The notes: generated by a model not told the origin, from the sequence alone. A stretch of 64,000 bases of DNA from Serratia marcescens (GCF_029846115.1 NZ_JARVZZ010000001.1:3348001-3412000); one strand, 5' to 3'. Counted from the first letter of the stretch, positions 24,722 through 36,360 are shown. Made by a program: numbers and translations.

Positions 24722-26242
24722 TCAGAACAGGCCCAGCGGTTTGGCGTCGTAGCTGACCAGCAGGTTTTTCACCTGTTGATAGTGCGACAGCGCCGCCTTG
24801 TGGGTTTCGCGCCCGATGCCGGAGTTCTTGTACCCGCCGAACGCGGCGTGCGCCGGATACAGGTGGTAACAGTTGGTCCACACGCGCCCGGCCTTGATCG
24901 CACGCCCCATGCGGTAGGCGCGGTTGATGTCGCGGGTCCACAGCCCGGCACCCAGCCCGAACTCGGTGTCGTTGGCCAGCGCCAAGGCTTCGGCCTCATC
25001 CTTGAAGGTGGTGACGCCAATCACCGGCCCGAAGATCTCCTCGCGGAAGAAGCGCATGCTGTTGTTGCCGGTAATCAACGTCGGCTGCAGGTAGAAACCG
25101 TTTTGCACTTCGTCGCCACGTTGGGCGGGTTCGCCGCCCACCACGATTTTGCCTCCCTCGTTTTTAGCGATGTCGATGTAGGACAGGATCTTGTCATACT
25201 GCTGTTTTGACGCCTGGGCTCCGATCATGGTCTCGGTGTCGAAGGGATCGCCCTGGCGGATGGCGGCGATGCGTGCCAGCACTTTCTCCATAAACTGCGG
25301 GTAGATGGATTCCTGGATCAACGCGCGTGAAGGGCAGGTGCAGACCTCGCCCTGATTGAAGAAGCCCAGCACCAGCCCCTCAACCGCCTTGTCGATAAAC
25401 TCCGGCTCCGCCTGCATGATGTCTTCAAAATAGATGTTCGGCGATTTGCCGCCCAGCTCGACGGTGCTGGGGATGATGTTCTCCGCCGCACAGGCGAGGA
25501 TATGGCGGCCGACCGGTGTGGAGCCGGTGAACGCGATCTTCTCAATGCGTTTGCTGCGCGCCAGCGCTTCGCCGGCCTCGGCGCCGAAGCCTTGCACCAC
25601 GTTGAGCACGCCCGGCGGCAGCAGATCGCCGATCTCTTCCATCAGCACGCTGATGCCGAGCGGAGTCTGTTCCGCCGGTTTCAGCACCACGCAGTTACCG
25701 CCCGCCAGCGCCGGCGCCAGTTTCCAGGCGGCCATCAGCAGCGGGAAGTTCCACGGAATGATCTGGCCGACCACGCCCAGCGGCTCATAGATGTGGTAGG
25801 CCACGGTGTTCTGATCGATCTCCGCCGCGGTGCCTTCCTGCGCGCGCAGGCAGCCGGCGAAGTAACGGAAATGGTCGACAGCCAGCGGCAGATCGGCATT
25901 CAGGGTTTCGCGGATCGGTTTGCCGTTGTCCCAGGTTTCGGTCAGCGCCAGCATCTCCAGCCGCGACTCGATGCGATCGGCGATCGCCAACAGCACGTTG
26001 GAACGCTCCTGCACGCTGGTTTTGCCCCAGGCATCCGCCGCCGCGTGCGCCGCGTCGAGTGCCAGCTCGATGTCTTTGGCGTCGGAACGCGGGAATTCGG
26101 CGATCGGCTGGCCGGTCACCGGCGAGGTGTTGGTGAAGTAGTTGCCGGATACCGGTTCGACGAATTTTCCGCCAATGTAGTTGCCATAGCGTTTGCGGAA
26201 CGAAACCAGCGAGCCAGGCAAACCGGGGTGGACATATTTCAT
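24722..26242 (-). CDS. aldB: NAD(P)-dependent aldehyde dehydrogenase (AldB/ExaC type)
   Basis: About 506 residues. The start was moved to 26242, where GAGAGG lies eight bases upstream and the protein begins [20 protein letters not shown] as in AldB relatives. The NAD site is [11 protein letters not shown], the general-base Glu is in [10 protein letters not shown] and the catalytic Cys is in [13 protein letters not shown]. It should oxidise acetaldehyde and other short aldehydes. Upstream is a strong sigma-54 promoter and a divergent AcoR-type activator, so it is likely induced by alcohol or aldehyde. Confidence 0.88.
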   Translation of the reverse strand: MKYVHPGLPGSLVSFRKRYGNYIGGKFVEPVSGNYFTNTSPVTGQPIAEFPRSDAKDIELALDAAHAAADAWGKTSVQERSNVLLAIADRIESRLEMLALTETWDNGKPIRETLNADLPLAVDHFRYFAGCLRAQEGTAAEIDQNTVAYHIYEPLGVVGQIIPWNFPLLMAAWKLAPALAGGNCVVLKPAEQTPLGISVLMEEIGDLLPPGVLNVVQGFGAEAGEALARSKRIEKIAFTGSTPVGRHILACAAENIIPSTVELGGKSPNIYFEDIMQAEPEFIDKAVEGLVLGFFNQGEVCTCPSRALIQESIYPQFMEKVLARIAAIRQGDPFDTETMIGAQASKQQYDKILSYIDIAKNEGGKIVVGGEPAQRGDEVQNGFYLQPTLITGNNSMRFFREEIFGPVIGVTTFKDEAEALALANDTEFGLGAGLWTRDINRAYRMGRAIKAGRVWTNCYHLYPAHAAFGGYKNSGIGRETHKAALSHYQQVKNLLVSYDAKPLGLF

Positions 26243-26322
26243 GTGAAGCACCTCTCTGCAGATGAAAATCAGCGCTATTGGGCTGCGCCTGTGAGTGCGG
26301 CATACCGCCGCAGCACGGAGAA

Positions 26323-26337
26323 GCACGGCGCGTGCCA
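26323..26337 (-). promoter_or_regulatory. sigma-54 promoter of the aldehyde dehydrogenase gene
   Basis: On the minus strand TGGCACG-N4-GTGC, followed by TT, matches the sigma-54 consensus TGGCACG-N4-TTGC at all but one core base, with the required spacing of GG and GC. The predicted start of transcription is near 26311, about 70 bases before the aldehyde dehydrogenase ATG. Confidence 0.8.
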
Positions 26338-26452
26338 GATTAACGAGGGGCGAGGGTGCTCATTAAAAGACTTTATTTATTAGAGCGTTAAAAATGGGTA
26401 TAGCTTAGCGAATCGAGCGGAGCCACCGCCGTCGATGTTTTTTTGTGTCCCG

Positions 26453-26495
26453 TGTCGCAACGCCTGATACACATTCGTGATACATATTTGCAACA
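26453..26495. promoter_or_regulatory. candidate upstream activating sequence for the AcoR-type regulator
   Basis: TGTCGCAA (26453-26460) and TTGCAACA (26488-26495) form an imperfect inverted pair. Two direct copies of TGATACA (26465-26471, 26478-26484) lie between them. The site is about 140-185 bases upstream of the sigma-54 transcription start, the usual distance for an enhancer. Confidence 0.6.
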
Positions 26496-26517
26496 CTCGC
26501 GAACGGGGGAGAAACGC

Positions 26518-28293
26518 ATGTTGCCTGACGACCGCTTGCCCACCGAGGGCGCCAGTTTGTTGACCCACCCGCTGGCGGAATCCTGGCAGCGCAGCCGGGG
26601 CTACGGCCTGACGCGCGCCGATCAGCATATCTCGTTCATCAAAGCCGGGTTGCTCGATGAGCTGCGCAGCCGCAACGACTGGGTACCGCAACGGGTACAG
26701 CCGCTGATCGAGCAACTGGGCGCGAAAATTACGCGCCAGCCGGCCATTGTGGTGATCGCCGACGCCGATGGGCTGGTGCTGGAAACCCGCGGCAACACCG
26801 ACTTTCTGCACAAGGCGTCGCGCTTTGCGCTGGCGCCCGGCAACCCATGGGGAGAAGCGGAGCGGGGCACCAACGCCATTGGCACCGCGCTGGCGCTGGG
26901 CGCGTTCTGTGAAGTGCGCGGCGACCAGCATTACCTCAACCAAAATGCCGGATTGAACTGCACTGCCGCACCGATCTACCGGCCGGATGGCCGCATTGCC
27001 GGGATATTGGATCTTTCCGCACCCGCGCAGCGGCCGTACCGCGATGCGCGGCACCTGATCATGCAGGCGGTGCGACATATCGAACACCGCTGGGTCAGGA
27101 GCGCGATCGCCGATCGTCACTGGACGCTGCGCCTGCATGCCGACGCCGGTAGCCTGGGCAGCGCGCAGGAGCTGCTGCTGGTGTTTCACGACGAAGTGTT
27201 GGTCGCCGCCAATCGGCTGGCGATGCTGGAGTTCCAGCTCCCACCGGCCGCATTCGGCTCGGTTGAGTTTGCCCAGCTGTTCCCCGATCTGCTGCGACAG
27301 CCTTCCGGCGCACCGCACCAGACGCTGGCCGGCAATCAACGGCACTATTATTCGCTGCTCGAGGCGCCGCAGCGCCGCATCAGCGCCCTGCGTTCGGTAC
27401 CGCCGGCGGAAAGGCATGACGAACAGCATCAGAAAGCGCTGCGGATCCTCAATGCCGGCCTTTCGCTGTGCGTGACCGGCGAAACCGGCTGCGGTAAAGA
27501 GCACTTCAGCCGACGCCTGTTTCAAGAGAGCCGCTGGCGCAACGGCAACTTCGTGGCGATCAACTGCGCGGCGCTGCCTGAGCCGCTGATTGAGTCCGAG
27601 CTGTTTGGCTATGCGCCGGGGGCGTTTACCGGCGCCAACCCGAAAGGGTATATCGGCAAGATCCGCGAGGCGGACGGCGGCGTGCTGTTCCTCGATGAAA
27701 TCGGTGACATGCCGGCGGGCCTGCAGACGCGCCTGCTGCGGGTGTTACAGGAAAAAACGGTCACGCCGCTCGGCAGCCGCAGCGCTTATCCGGTCGAATT
27801 CGCGCTGGTCTGCGCCACGCACCACGATCTGTCTCGGCAGGTACAGGCGGGGGCGTTTCGCGAGGATTTGCTGTACCGCATACAGGAATACAGCCTGCGC
27901 ATTCCGCCGCTCAGAGAGCGGGCGCAGCTGGAGGCTTTCATTTTGCAGCTGTGGCGAGAGCTGGGCGGCGAGCGGCGCGACATTCGCCTGCTGCCGGAGG
28001 CGCTGGCGATGCTGGCACGGTATCCATGGCCCGGAAACGTGCGGCAGCTGTTGAGTACGCTCAAGGTGCTGCTGGCATTGGCGGACGATCATGCGGTGCT
28101 TACCCTGGACGATCTGCCGCAGTCCATCGCGGTGTTGGCGCCGCGCCAGGAGAACGCCGATACCGACCTGGGAGAGCTGCAGGCGGCGATCGACAAGGCG
28201 GGCGGCAATCTCAGCCGGGCGGCGAAGGCGCTCGGCGTTTCGCGCAGCACGCTGTACCGCAAGCTGGGGAGGCAGAAAGCAGCGGCGGAATGA
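26518..28293 (+). CDS. AcoR-type sigma-54-dependent transcriptional activator
   Basis: About 591 residues from the ATG at 26518. This start has an excellent ribosome site (GGGGGAG, seven bases away); the longer frame upstream runs through the enhancer-like repeats. A GAF-type sensor (about residues 50-200) is followed by the AAA+ domain with Walker A GETGCGKEHF, the sigma-54 contact loop GAFTGA and Walker B VLFLDEIGD. The Fis-type helix-turn-helix is GNLSRAAKALGVSRSTLYRKLGR. Walker A has Cys where Thr is usual. It diverges from the aldehyde dehydrogenase, its likely target. Confidence 0.88.
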   Translation: MLPDDRLPTEGASLLTHPLAESWQRSRGYGLTRADQHISFIKAGLLDELRSRNDWVPQRVQPLIEQLGAKITRQPAIVVIADADGLVLETRGNTDFLHKASRFALAPGNPWGEAERGTNAIGTALALGAFCEVRGDQHYLNQNAGLNCTAAPIYRPDGRIAGILDLSAPAQRPYRDARHLIMQAVRHIEHRWVRSAIADRHWTLRLHADAGSLGSAQELLLVFHDEVLVAANRLAMLEFQLPPAAFGSVEFAQLFPDLLRQPSGAPHQTLAGNQRHYYSLLEAPQRRISALRSVPPAERHDEQHQKALRILNAGLSLCVTGETGCGKEHFSRRLFQESRWRNGNFVAINCAALPEPLIESELFGYAPGAFTGANPKGYIGKIREADGGVLFLDEIGDMPAGLQTRLLRVLQEKTVTPLGSRSAYPVEFALVCATHHDLSRQVQAGAFREDLLYRIQEYSLRIPPLRERAQLEAFILQLWRELGGERRDIRLLPEALAMLARYPWPGNVRQLLSTLKVLLALADDHAVLTLDDLPQSIAVLAPRQENADTDLGELQAAIDKAGGNLSRAAKALGVSRSTLYRKLGRQKAAAE

Positions 28294-28306
28294 AACCAAA
28301 GAAAAA

Positions 28307-28322
28307 GGCGGCAATTGCCGCC
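28307..28322 (-). terminator. terminator of the colicin-like gene
   Basis: GGCGGCAATTGCCGCC is a perfect hairpin that on the minus strand is followed by TTTTTC. It lies nine bases beyond the colicin-like stop codon. Confidence 0.8.
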
Positions 28323-28330
28323 TGATGTGC

Positions 28331-29329
28331 TTAATAAGCCGAAGGAATGAGCTCGCGATTAAGTTTATCCACCAACTTGTCGTCGATGAGCGAACTTAAC
28401 AGGCTAATCGCGATGATGCCGGCAAAGGTGAGCGCTGTCAGCACTAATCCTGACAAAGAAAATAAAGAGAGCGTCGTGGCCAATATCCCTAACGCGACAC
28501 CAGAAGCCAGTCCACTAATGGCCATGGATTCAACTTCAAGCAACAGGGGCTTCCAGTCGCCCGTGGCATAACCTACCAGGCTTTTCTCCCGAATTTTCTC
28601 TACTTTCATTGCTGCATCTGCCACTTTGAAAAACTTGCCAACGTTACTCAGCTTGCTTGCCATGTCATTGGCATTAATATTTCGCCAGGCATTGAGCAAC
28701 GCTTCTTTATCTGCAGGTTTAACCTTCATGTTGGGATTAGCCAGCACTTTTTCTAGTGATTTCATTGCGTCATCAAGGGTGCGTATTCTCTTGCCCTGGA
28801 AGTTTTTAATATCGCTCGCGATCTCATTGGCGAAGTCTTGATAGCGCTTGCCGAGATGCTGAGCGATTTCTTTGGCTGAGTCGGCAACGATAGCCGATGC
28901 AGATAACAAAAACTCTTTGTCTCTTTTCTCTTGGGCTTCTCGCTTTTTTTTCAACGCATCGGCGAAATTTGCTCGATTCATACCGCTAAATTGCGCGAAT
29001 TTGGTCATGTGGATTTTTTTTGCAGTCTTCATATCACCGGCTCTTATCGCATCACGCAGCAATTGGTATGACTTTTCCGTTTTGATATAGGGACAGTTTT
29101 TCTTACCACAGACCAAGCAAATGTCGTTATCCAACAGCTCTTTGGTTTCTCCGGAAAGTGATGTGTCACCTGTTGGCCAGACAACCAGAGTTTCTTCCGC
29201 ACCACCAATGCTGATGCCGGTAGTCGGCCATCCCCAACTTTCACCGCTCCAGACCAGACCCGCTTCAGGCGCTATGCCACCGTTGTAACGGTAGGGATCA
29301 TAATTGATAGTTGAACTGTGTTTCTTCAT
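28331..29329 (-). CDS. compact TonB-type pore-forming colicin-like bacteriocin
   Basis: The 332 residues form three parts. The Gly/Trp-rich N-terminus has a TonB box, EETLVVWPTG at 45-54, which resembles DTMVVWP of colicins B and D. A short middle region of about 60-135 has C71, C74 and C79 in CLVCGKKNC. From about residue 140 comes a helical pore-forming domain ending in a hydrophobic hairpin (AISGLASGVALGILATTLSLF and LTALTFAGIIAISLLSSL) and IDDKLVDKLNRELI, as in colicin pore domains. It is much shorter than known group B colicins (about 500 or more residues). GC is about 45%, far below neighbours, which suggests transfer. LexA and Fur-like boxes lie upstream. No immunity or lysis gene is adjacent. 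Confidence 0.85.
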   Translation of the reverse strand: MKKHSSTINYDPYRYNGGIAPEAGLVWSGESWGWPTTGISIGGAEETLVVWPTGDTSLSGETKELLDNDICLVCGKKNCPYIKTEKSYQLLRDAIRAGDMKTAKKIHMTKFAQFSGMNRANFADALKKKREAQEKRDKEFLLSASAIVADSAKEIAQHLGKRYQDFANEIASDIKNFQGKRIRTLDDAMKSLEKVLANPNMKVKPADKEALLNAWRNINANDMASKLSNVGKFFKVADAAMKVEKIREKSLVGYATGDWKPLLLEVESMAISGLASGVALGILATTLSLFSLSGLVLTALTFAGIIAISLLSSLIDDKLVDKLNRELIPSAY

Positions 29330-29359
29330 GTTGATTCCTTAGATGTTAGCAATAAAGTA

Positions 29360-29375
29360 CTGTATTAATAAACAG
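29360..29375 (-). promoter_or_regulatory. LexA (SOS) box upstream of the colicin-like gene
   Basis: CTGT-N8-ACAG with an A/T-only centre (CTGTATTAATAAACAG) fits the LexA consensus exactly in its conserved half-sites. It lies 31-46 bases upstream of the start codon, where it would overlap the promoter. Confidence 0.85.
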
Positions 29376-29416
29376 TAAATGGGAATCTACATGCGGCTAG
29401 GTCAGAACTCAATAAT

Positions 29417-29431
29417 TGATAATAATTATCA
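29417..29431. promoter_or_regulatory. Fur-like box upstream of the colicin-like gene
   Basis: TGATAAT-A-ATTATCA is a 15-bp palindrome matching the core of the Fur consensus (GATAAT-n-ATTATC). It lies about 90 bases before the start codon, upstream of the LexA box. Iron-responsive control would suit a toxin that enters through a TonB-dependent siderophore receptor. Confidence 0.65.
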
Positions 29432-29598
29432 TTTGTGTTGTTTTTGGCACAAAACTGTCTGAAAATTAACGGTAATGGAAGGTGGAGGATCGGTAGCGAT
29501 TAACAGGAAAAAGTTTTAGGTAGCAGGCAAGACAAACAAAACAAATAGAGGGCTATCTGGGAATATTCGACAGGCATAGTATCGAGCGGTTCATCAAA

Positions 29599-29615
29599 GC
29601 CCCGCAGTACGGGGC
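29599..29615 (-). terminator. terminator after the substrate-binding protein gene
   Basis: GCCCCG (29599-29604) pairs with CGGGGC (29610-29615); on the minus strand GGGGC is followed by TTTG. It lies 12 bases past the stop of the binding-protein gene. Confidence 0.7.
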
Positions 29616-29626
29616 CTGTTGCTCTC

Positions 29627-30544
29627 TCAATCCCCCAGTCCCGGCGGGTTAATCTCCGAATGGGCGATCTTCTCGTCGCTTTCCGCCCAGCGATCCAGCA
29701 CCTGCAGATAGCTGCCGTTGGCGATGGCGCTGTTGAGCGAAGCCTGAACCGCGTCCACCAGACCGTTGCCTTTCTTCAGCGTGACGGCGATGTTGGCGGT
29801 CTTCGGCCAGCCGCCGGGCACGATGCCTACCAGCCGGGTTTTGCCGGTCAGCCGCGCCTGATAAGCGCCGGAGACGTTGGGCCCGAAGGTGGCGTCGGCG
29901 CGGCCAGATTGAATGGCCAACGTGGAGGCGGCCTTGTCAGTGACGTACACCGGCTGCAGCGGCGCTAATCCCTTGGCGCGGTTCTCCTTGTCCCAGGCCA
30001 GCAGCACCGCTTCCTGATTAGTGCCGGAATCGACGATGATCTTTTTACCGGCGATATCCGGCGCCGTTTTGATCTGGGTGATCTTGCTGTCGGACTTGAC
30101 GTAGAAGCCCAGCGTATCCTGCCGATAGGTGGCGAAATCGAATTTGGTCTTGCGTTCGTTGGTCACGGTGATGTTGTAAACCGCGGCGTCATATTTGCCG
30201 GAGGCCACCCCCAATGGCCAGTCTTCCCACGAGGTGGGCACCAGCTTGAGTTTCAACCCCAAACCGTCGGCCACCAGGCGCGCGATGTCCGCCTCGCTGC
30301 CGATCACCGTTTTATTGTCGCGGGCGTACAGGCCGAATGGCGGGCCGCTGCCCAGCAGAGAAATGGCGACCGTCAGCGTGCCGGGTTCCACGAACCGGAA
30401 GCCGGTAGGGATTTTGGCCACGGCTTCGGCGCTCTTCACCGTGTGGATAGGCGTTTCGTTGGCGACGAGATCCACGCCCGGTGCGGCGGCGGCGGAAAAA
30501 CTCAGCAGCGCCGCCATCACTATCATCTTTTTGCTATCTATCAT
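29627..30544 (-). CDS. periplasmic amino-acid-type ABC transporter substrate-binding protein
   Basis: About 305 residues from the ATG at 30544, which has AAGGT upstream. A signal peptide (MIVMAALLSFSAAAA) leads into a family 3 solute-binding domain. Typical blocks are SEADIARLVADGLGLKLKLVPTSWEDWPLGVASGKYDAAVYNITVTNERKTKFDF and the DIAGKKIIVDSGTNQEAVL hinge. It should bind an amino acid or similar small ligand. No permease or ATPase gene is adjacent, so it is an orphan that may serve a transporter elsewhere. Confidence 0.85.
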   Translation of the reverse strand: MIDSKKMIVMAALLSFSAAAAPGVDLVANETPIHTVKSAEAVAKIPTGFRFVEPGTLTVAISLLGSGPPFGLYARDNKTVIGSEADIARLVADGLGLKLKLVPTSWEDWPLGVASGKYDAAVYNITVTNERKTKFDFATYRQDTLGFYVKSDSKITQIKTAPDIAGKKIIVDSGTNQEAVLLAWDKENRAKGLAPLQPVYVTDKAASTLAIQSGRADATFGPNVSGAYQARLTGKTRLVGIVPGGWPKTANIAVTLKKGNGLVDAVQASLNSAIANGSYLQVLDRWAESDEKIAHSEINPPGLGD

Positions 30545-30693
30545 TATGTTAATTACCTTCATTATTATGGGTGTCACACGGTCGTTGCACTATCTCTAAA
30601 GGCTGCAGATCTGTGAACGAATAAAATCAACTAACCAATCTTGGAAAAATCATGAGGCGCCTCTGGCGGCGCTGAATCTTTCGGGGATGAACC

Positions 30694-31890
30694 ATGTCGT
30701 CGCGTTTCGCTACGTTGGGCCGCATACCGCGCGGCGTGTGGGTATTGGGTGGCGTGAGCCTGCTGATGGACGTTTCCTCGGAAATGATCCATAGCCTGTT
30801 GCCGCTGTTTATGGCGACGACGCTCGGTGCCAGCGTGATCGTCATCGGGCTGATCGAAGGGCTCGCAGAGGCGACGGCGTTGATCGTCAAGGTGTTCTCC
30901 GGCGTGCTCAGCGATTACCTCGGCAAACGCAAAGGGCTGGCGCTGCTGGGCTACGGGCTGGGCGCCATCAGCAAGCCGTTTTTCGCCATCGCATCGTCGT
31001 CCGGCATGGTGATGAGCGCGCGCCTGCTGGATCGCGTGGGCAAAGGCATCCGCGGGGCGCCGCGCGATGCCCTGGTGGCCGACGTGACGCCGCCGGAAAT
31101 TCGCGGCGCGGCCTTCGGGCTGCGGCAGTCGCTGGATACCGTCGGCGCCTTTTTAGGGCCGCTGCTGGCCGTCGGCCTGATGCTGCTGTGGCACAACGAT
31201 TTTCGCGCCATCTTCTGGGTGGCGGCGATCCCGGCGGCACTGGCGATTGCGCTGTTGTTTTTCGGGCTGAAAGAGCCGGCAGCCGCGATAACCCACAAGC
31301 GCACCAACCCGATCACCCGCGCCAACCTGCGGCTGCTGGGGCGCAGCTATTGGTGGGTGGTGAGCATCGGCGCGATCTTTACGCTGGCGCGCTTCAGCGA
31401 AGCGTTCCTGGTATTGAAGGCGCAGCAGGGCGGCACGCCGCTGGCGCTGATCCCGCTGGTGATGGTCGCCATGAATCTGGTCTACGCCTGCTCGGCCTAT
31501 CCGTTCGGAAAACTGTCCGATCGCATGAGGCATGAAGGATTGCTGAAAGCCGGGCTGCTGGTGCTGATCGCCGCCGACCTGGTATTGGCGCTGAGCGATC
31601 ATTGGGGCGGGGTGCTGTTTGGCGTAGCGCTGTGGGGAGTGCACATGGGCATGACCCAGGGGCTATTGGCGGCGATGGTGGCGCATACCGCGCCGGCTCA
31701 TCTGCGCGGCACCGCGTTTGGCATGTTCAATCTGATCAGCGGCGTGGCGCTGCTGCTGGCGAGTCTCGGTGCTGGAACCCTGTGGGAGCTGTTCGGTTCC
31801 GCCTCCACCTTCTACGCCGGGGCACTCATCTGCGTGGTGACGCTTATCGGTATGCAGCTGGCGCCGTTCGGCGCACGGCAGGGTGTTTAA
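30694..31890 (+). CDS. MFS transporter
   Basis: The 398-residue protein has twelve predicted helices and opens RIPRGVWVLGGVSLLMDVSSEMIHSLLPLFMATTLGASVIVIGLIEGLAEA. This is a well-conserved MFS subgroup start, with SGVLSDYLGKRKGLALLGYGL as the A motif and DRVGKGIRGAPRDAL after helix 4. Members are annotated as putative exporters with no proven substrate. It is single and convergent with the GGDEF-EAL gene, overlapping it by four bases. Confidence 0.85.
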   Translation: MSSRFATLGRIPRGVWVLGGVSLLMDVSSEMIHSLLPLFMATTLGASVIVIGLIEGLAEATALIVKVFSGVLSDYLGKRKGLALLGYGLGAISKPFFAIASSSGMVMSARLLDRVGKGIRGAPRDALVADVTPPEIRGAAFGLRQSLDTVGAFLGPLLAVGLMLLWHNDFRAIFWVAAIPAALAIALLFFGLKEPAAAITHKRTNPITRANLRLLGRSYWWVVSIGAIFTLARFSEAFLVLKAQQGGTPLALIPLVMVAMNLVYACSAYPFGKLSDRMRHEGLLKAGLLVLIAADLVLALSDHWGGVLFGVALWGVHMGMTQGLLAAMVAHTAPAHLRGTAFGMFNLISGVALLLASLGAGTLWELFGSASTFYAGALICVVTLIGMQLAPFGARQGV

Positions 31891-33980
31891 CGGCCGTCAA
31901 CAGATTGCGGCACCGCTTGCAGCAGCTCGGGCACCCGCTGGGAGTCCACCGCCCGGCTGAATAGAAAACCCTGGCCGATATGGAAACCGGCTTCGCACAG
32001 CGTTTGCCGCTGCTGCTCGGTTTCCACGCCCTCGGCGATGATATCGATCGACAGCTTTTGACCGAGGATGCCGATGCTTTCCACGATCGCCAGGATCGCC
32101 GGTTCGGTGTTCATACGTTGTACGAAGTCGCAGTCCAGCTTAATGCAGTCCAGCGGGTAATCCATGATATGGCTGAAGGAGGAGTGGCCGGTGCCGAAAT
32201 CGTCCAGCGCGATGCGGATGCCCATCTCCTTAAGCATTTGCAACGCGCGCAACACGTACTTCGAGCCGTGCTTGTTGAACGCGTGCTCGGTCACTTCCAG
32301 TTCGATCAGGTGGTGGGGAATGTGGAACTTCAGCAGGCGCTGCAGGAAAGTTTCGGCGTAGTTGTCGCGTAAAAACTCGATCGGCGACACGTTCAGCGAG
32401 ATAGGCCGCACCGCCACGCCTGCCGCGCGCCAGCGGGCGATATCGGCGAAGACTTTCAGCTGCATGGCTTCGCTGATCTTGGTCGCCAGCTCGTAGTCGT
32501 TGAACGCCTCGCTTACCGTCGCCGGCAGCTGCACGCCGTTGATCGGGCAGTGCCAGCGCAGCAGCGCTTCAAAGCCGACGATGCTGCCGTCGATCAGACA
32601 GACCTTCGGTTGATAGCTCGGGCGGATGCAGTTGTCGCGCACGATCTGGCGCGCGTAGTTGAGCTGGCTGGCGCGGGCGCGGGCCTTGTCCATCATCTTG
32701 CGATCGAACATGTAGACGCCGCCGCGGCCGCCGTCTTTGAGTTCATACAGCGCGGTATCGGCGCATTTCATCAGCTCTGAAGCATCGCGGGCGTCTTTGG
32801 GGTAGATGGCGCCGCCGATGCTCATGCCGCAATGCAGCGTCTTGCCGCCGTGGGTGATCGGCGTCTCCAGCTGCAGCAGAAACTTGTTGGCGATGCGGAA
32901 AATGTCCTGCTCGTTTTCAACGTCGCTGATCACCACGGCGAACTCGTCGCCGCCGAGGCGGGAGACGAACGAATGCGCATTCATGCAAGCGCTGAGCCTT
33001 TTACCCAAGACCCGCAGCAGATGATCGCCCGCCGCGTGGCCCAGCGTGTCGTTCACCAGCTTGAAGTGGTCAAGATCCAGCAACATCAGCCCCAGTGACT
33101 TATTGCCGTGCAGGGCGCGCTTCATCTCTTGCTTCAGCTTTTTCTTGAACAGGCGCCGGTTGGGCAGGCCGGTCAATTCGTCATATTCGCTGGCGAGCAA
33201 CAGACGTTGCTCCATCACGCGCTGCGAAGTCACGTCGCGCGAGACGCACAAAATCTCGGCCACGGTGCCGTGCTCATCGCTGACCGGCGTGAGAATGTTG
33301 TCCCAGTGCTGTTTTTTACCCTGCGGCGTCACGCTCAATCCCGTAAAGCGTGCATTCTTTCCCGCTCTGACGCTGCGCAGCGCCTTACTGCCGCGGCGAC
33401 GGATCTCGGGCGACAGTAGCCCCAGCCAGGGCATGCCAAACTCTTTTTGCGCCGGATCAAGGCCGAGCGCCAGGCTGCCGGAGCGGTTCATATGGCGCAG
33501 CGTGCCATCGTGATTGATCACTTTGATGCAGTCGACGCTGGCGTCCAGCATGTCTTGCTGGATAGAGAGCGCCTGAACGTTTTGCTGGCGCTGCAGCATT
33601 TGCGGATGGATGTCGGTCGCCGTGAGATACCAGCTGGGTTCCAGCGCCATGCCGTCCTGACGGGCGTTAAACGCCAGCATAAACCAACGGTAGGCGCCGC
33701 TGCGATCGCGCAGGCGGGCCTCGCCGGCAAATGAAGAGAGGGCAACGATCGCCTGGCGCCATTGCGCGGCCAGCCGCTCGCGATCGTCGGGATGCAGGGC
33801 ATCGAGCCAGTCGGCGGCGCCGTGTTCACCGGCGATGGCGCCGGTATAGTCGCGCCACTGGTTATTGAAGTAACCGCCAAGGCGGTTGCCGAAGCAAATC
33901 AGGCCGGGCAAGTCATCTACGATTTCGCTATAGAGATCAATCGGATTTTTGTTATTGCTCTGCTTGGGCAACAGGGTCAT
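31887..33980 (-). CDS. PAS-GGDEF-EAL cyclic-di-GMP turnover protein
   Basis: About 697 residues from the ATG at 33980 (GAGGA upstream). Two PAS-type sensor domains occupy about residues 20-250. The diguanylate cyclase motif SRLGGDEFAVV (near 342) is intact, without an upstream RxxD inhibitory site. The EAL domain has intact EALLRW (near 470) and DDFGTGHSS. Both enzymatic halves look active, so the net effect on c-di-GMP cannot be predicted. There is no membrane segment. It is transcribed alone. Confidence 0.9.
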   Translation of the reverse strand: MTLLPKQSNNKNPIDLYSEIVDDLPGLICFGNRLGGYFNNQWRDYTGAIAGEHGAADWLDALHPDDRERLAAQWRQAIVALSSFAGEARLRDRSGAYRWFMLAFNARQDGMALEPSWYLTATDIHPQMLQRQQNVQALSIQQDMLDASVDCIKVINHDGTLRHMNRSGSLALGLDPAQKEFGMPWLGLLSPEIRRRGSKALRSVRAGKNARFTGLSVTPQGKKQHWDNILTPVSDEHGTVAEILCVSRDVTSQRVMEQRLLLASEYDELTGLPNRRLFKKKLKQEMKRALHGNKSLGLMLLDLDHFKLVNDTLGHAAGDHLLRVLGKRLSACMNAHSFVSRLGGDEFAVVISDVENEQDIFRIANKFLLQLETPITHGGKTLHCGMSIGGAIYPKDARDASELMKCADTALYELKDGGRGGVYMFDRKMMDKARARASQLNYARQIVRDNCIRPSYQPKVCLIDGSIVGFEALLRWHCPINGVQLPATVSEAFNDYELATKISEAMQLKVFADIARWRAAGVAVRPISLNVSPIEFLRDNYAETFLQRLLKFHIPHHLIELEVTEHAFNKHGSKYVLRALQMLKEMGIRIALDDFGTGHSSFSHIMDYPLDCIKLDCDFVQRMNTEPAILAIVESIGILGQKLSIDIIAEGVETEQQRQTLCEAGFHIGQGFLFSRAVDSQRVPELLQAVPQSVDGR

Positions 33981-36354
<2,374 letters not shown>

Positions 36355-36360
36355 AACGGC

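Noticed and set aside
26443..26517. Extended N-terminus of the AcoR-type activator from a TTG codon
   Set aside because: No ribosome site, and the stretch coincides with the enhancer-like repeats; the ATG at 26518 has a strong ribosome site.
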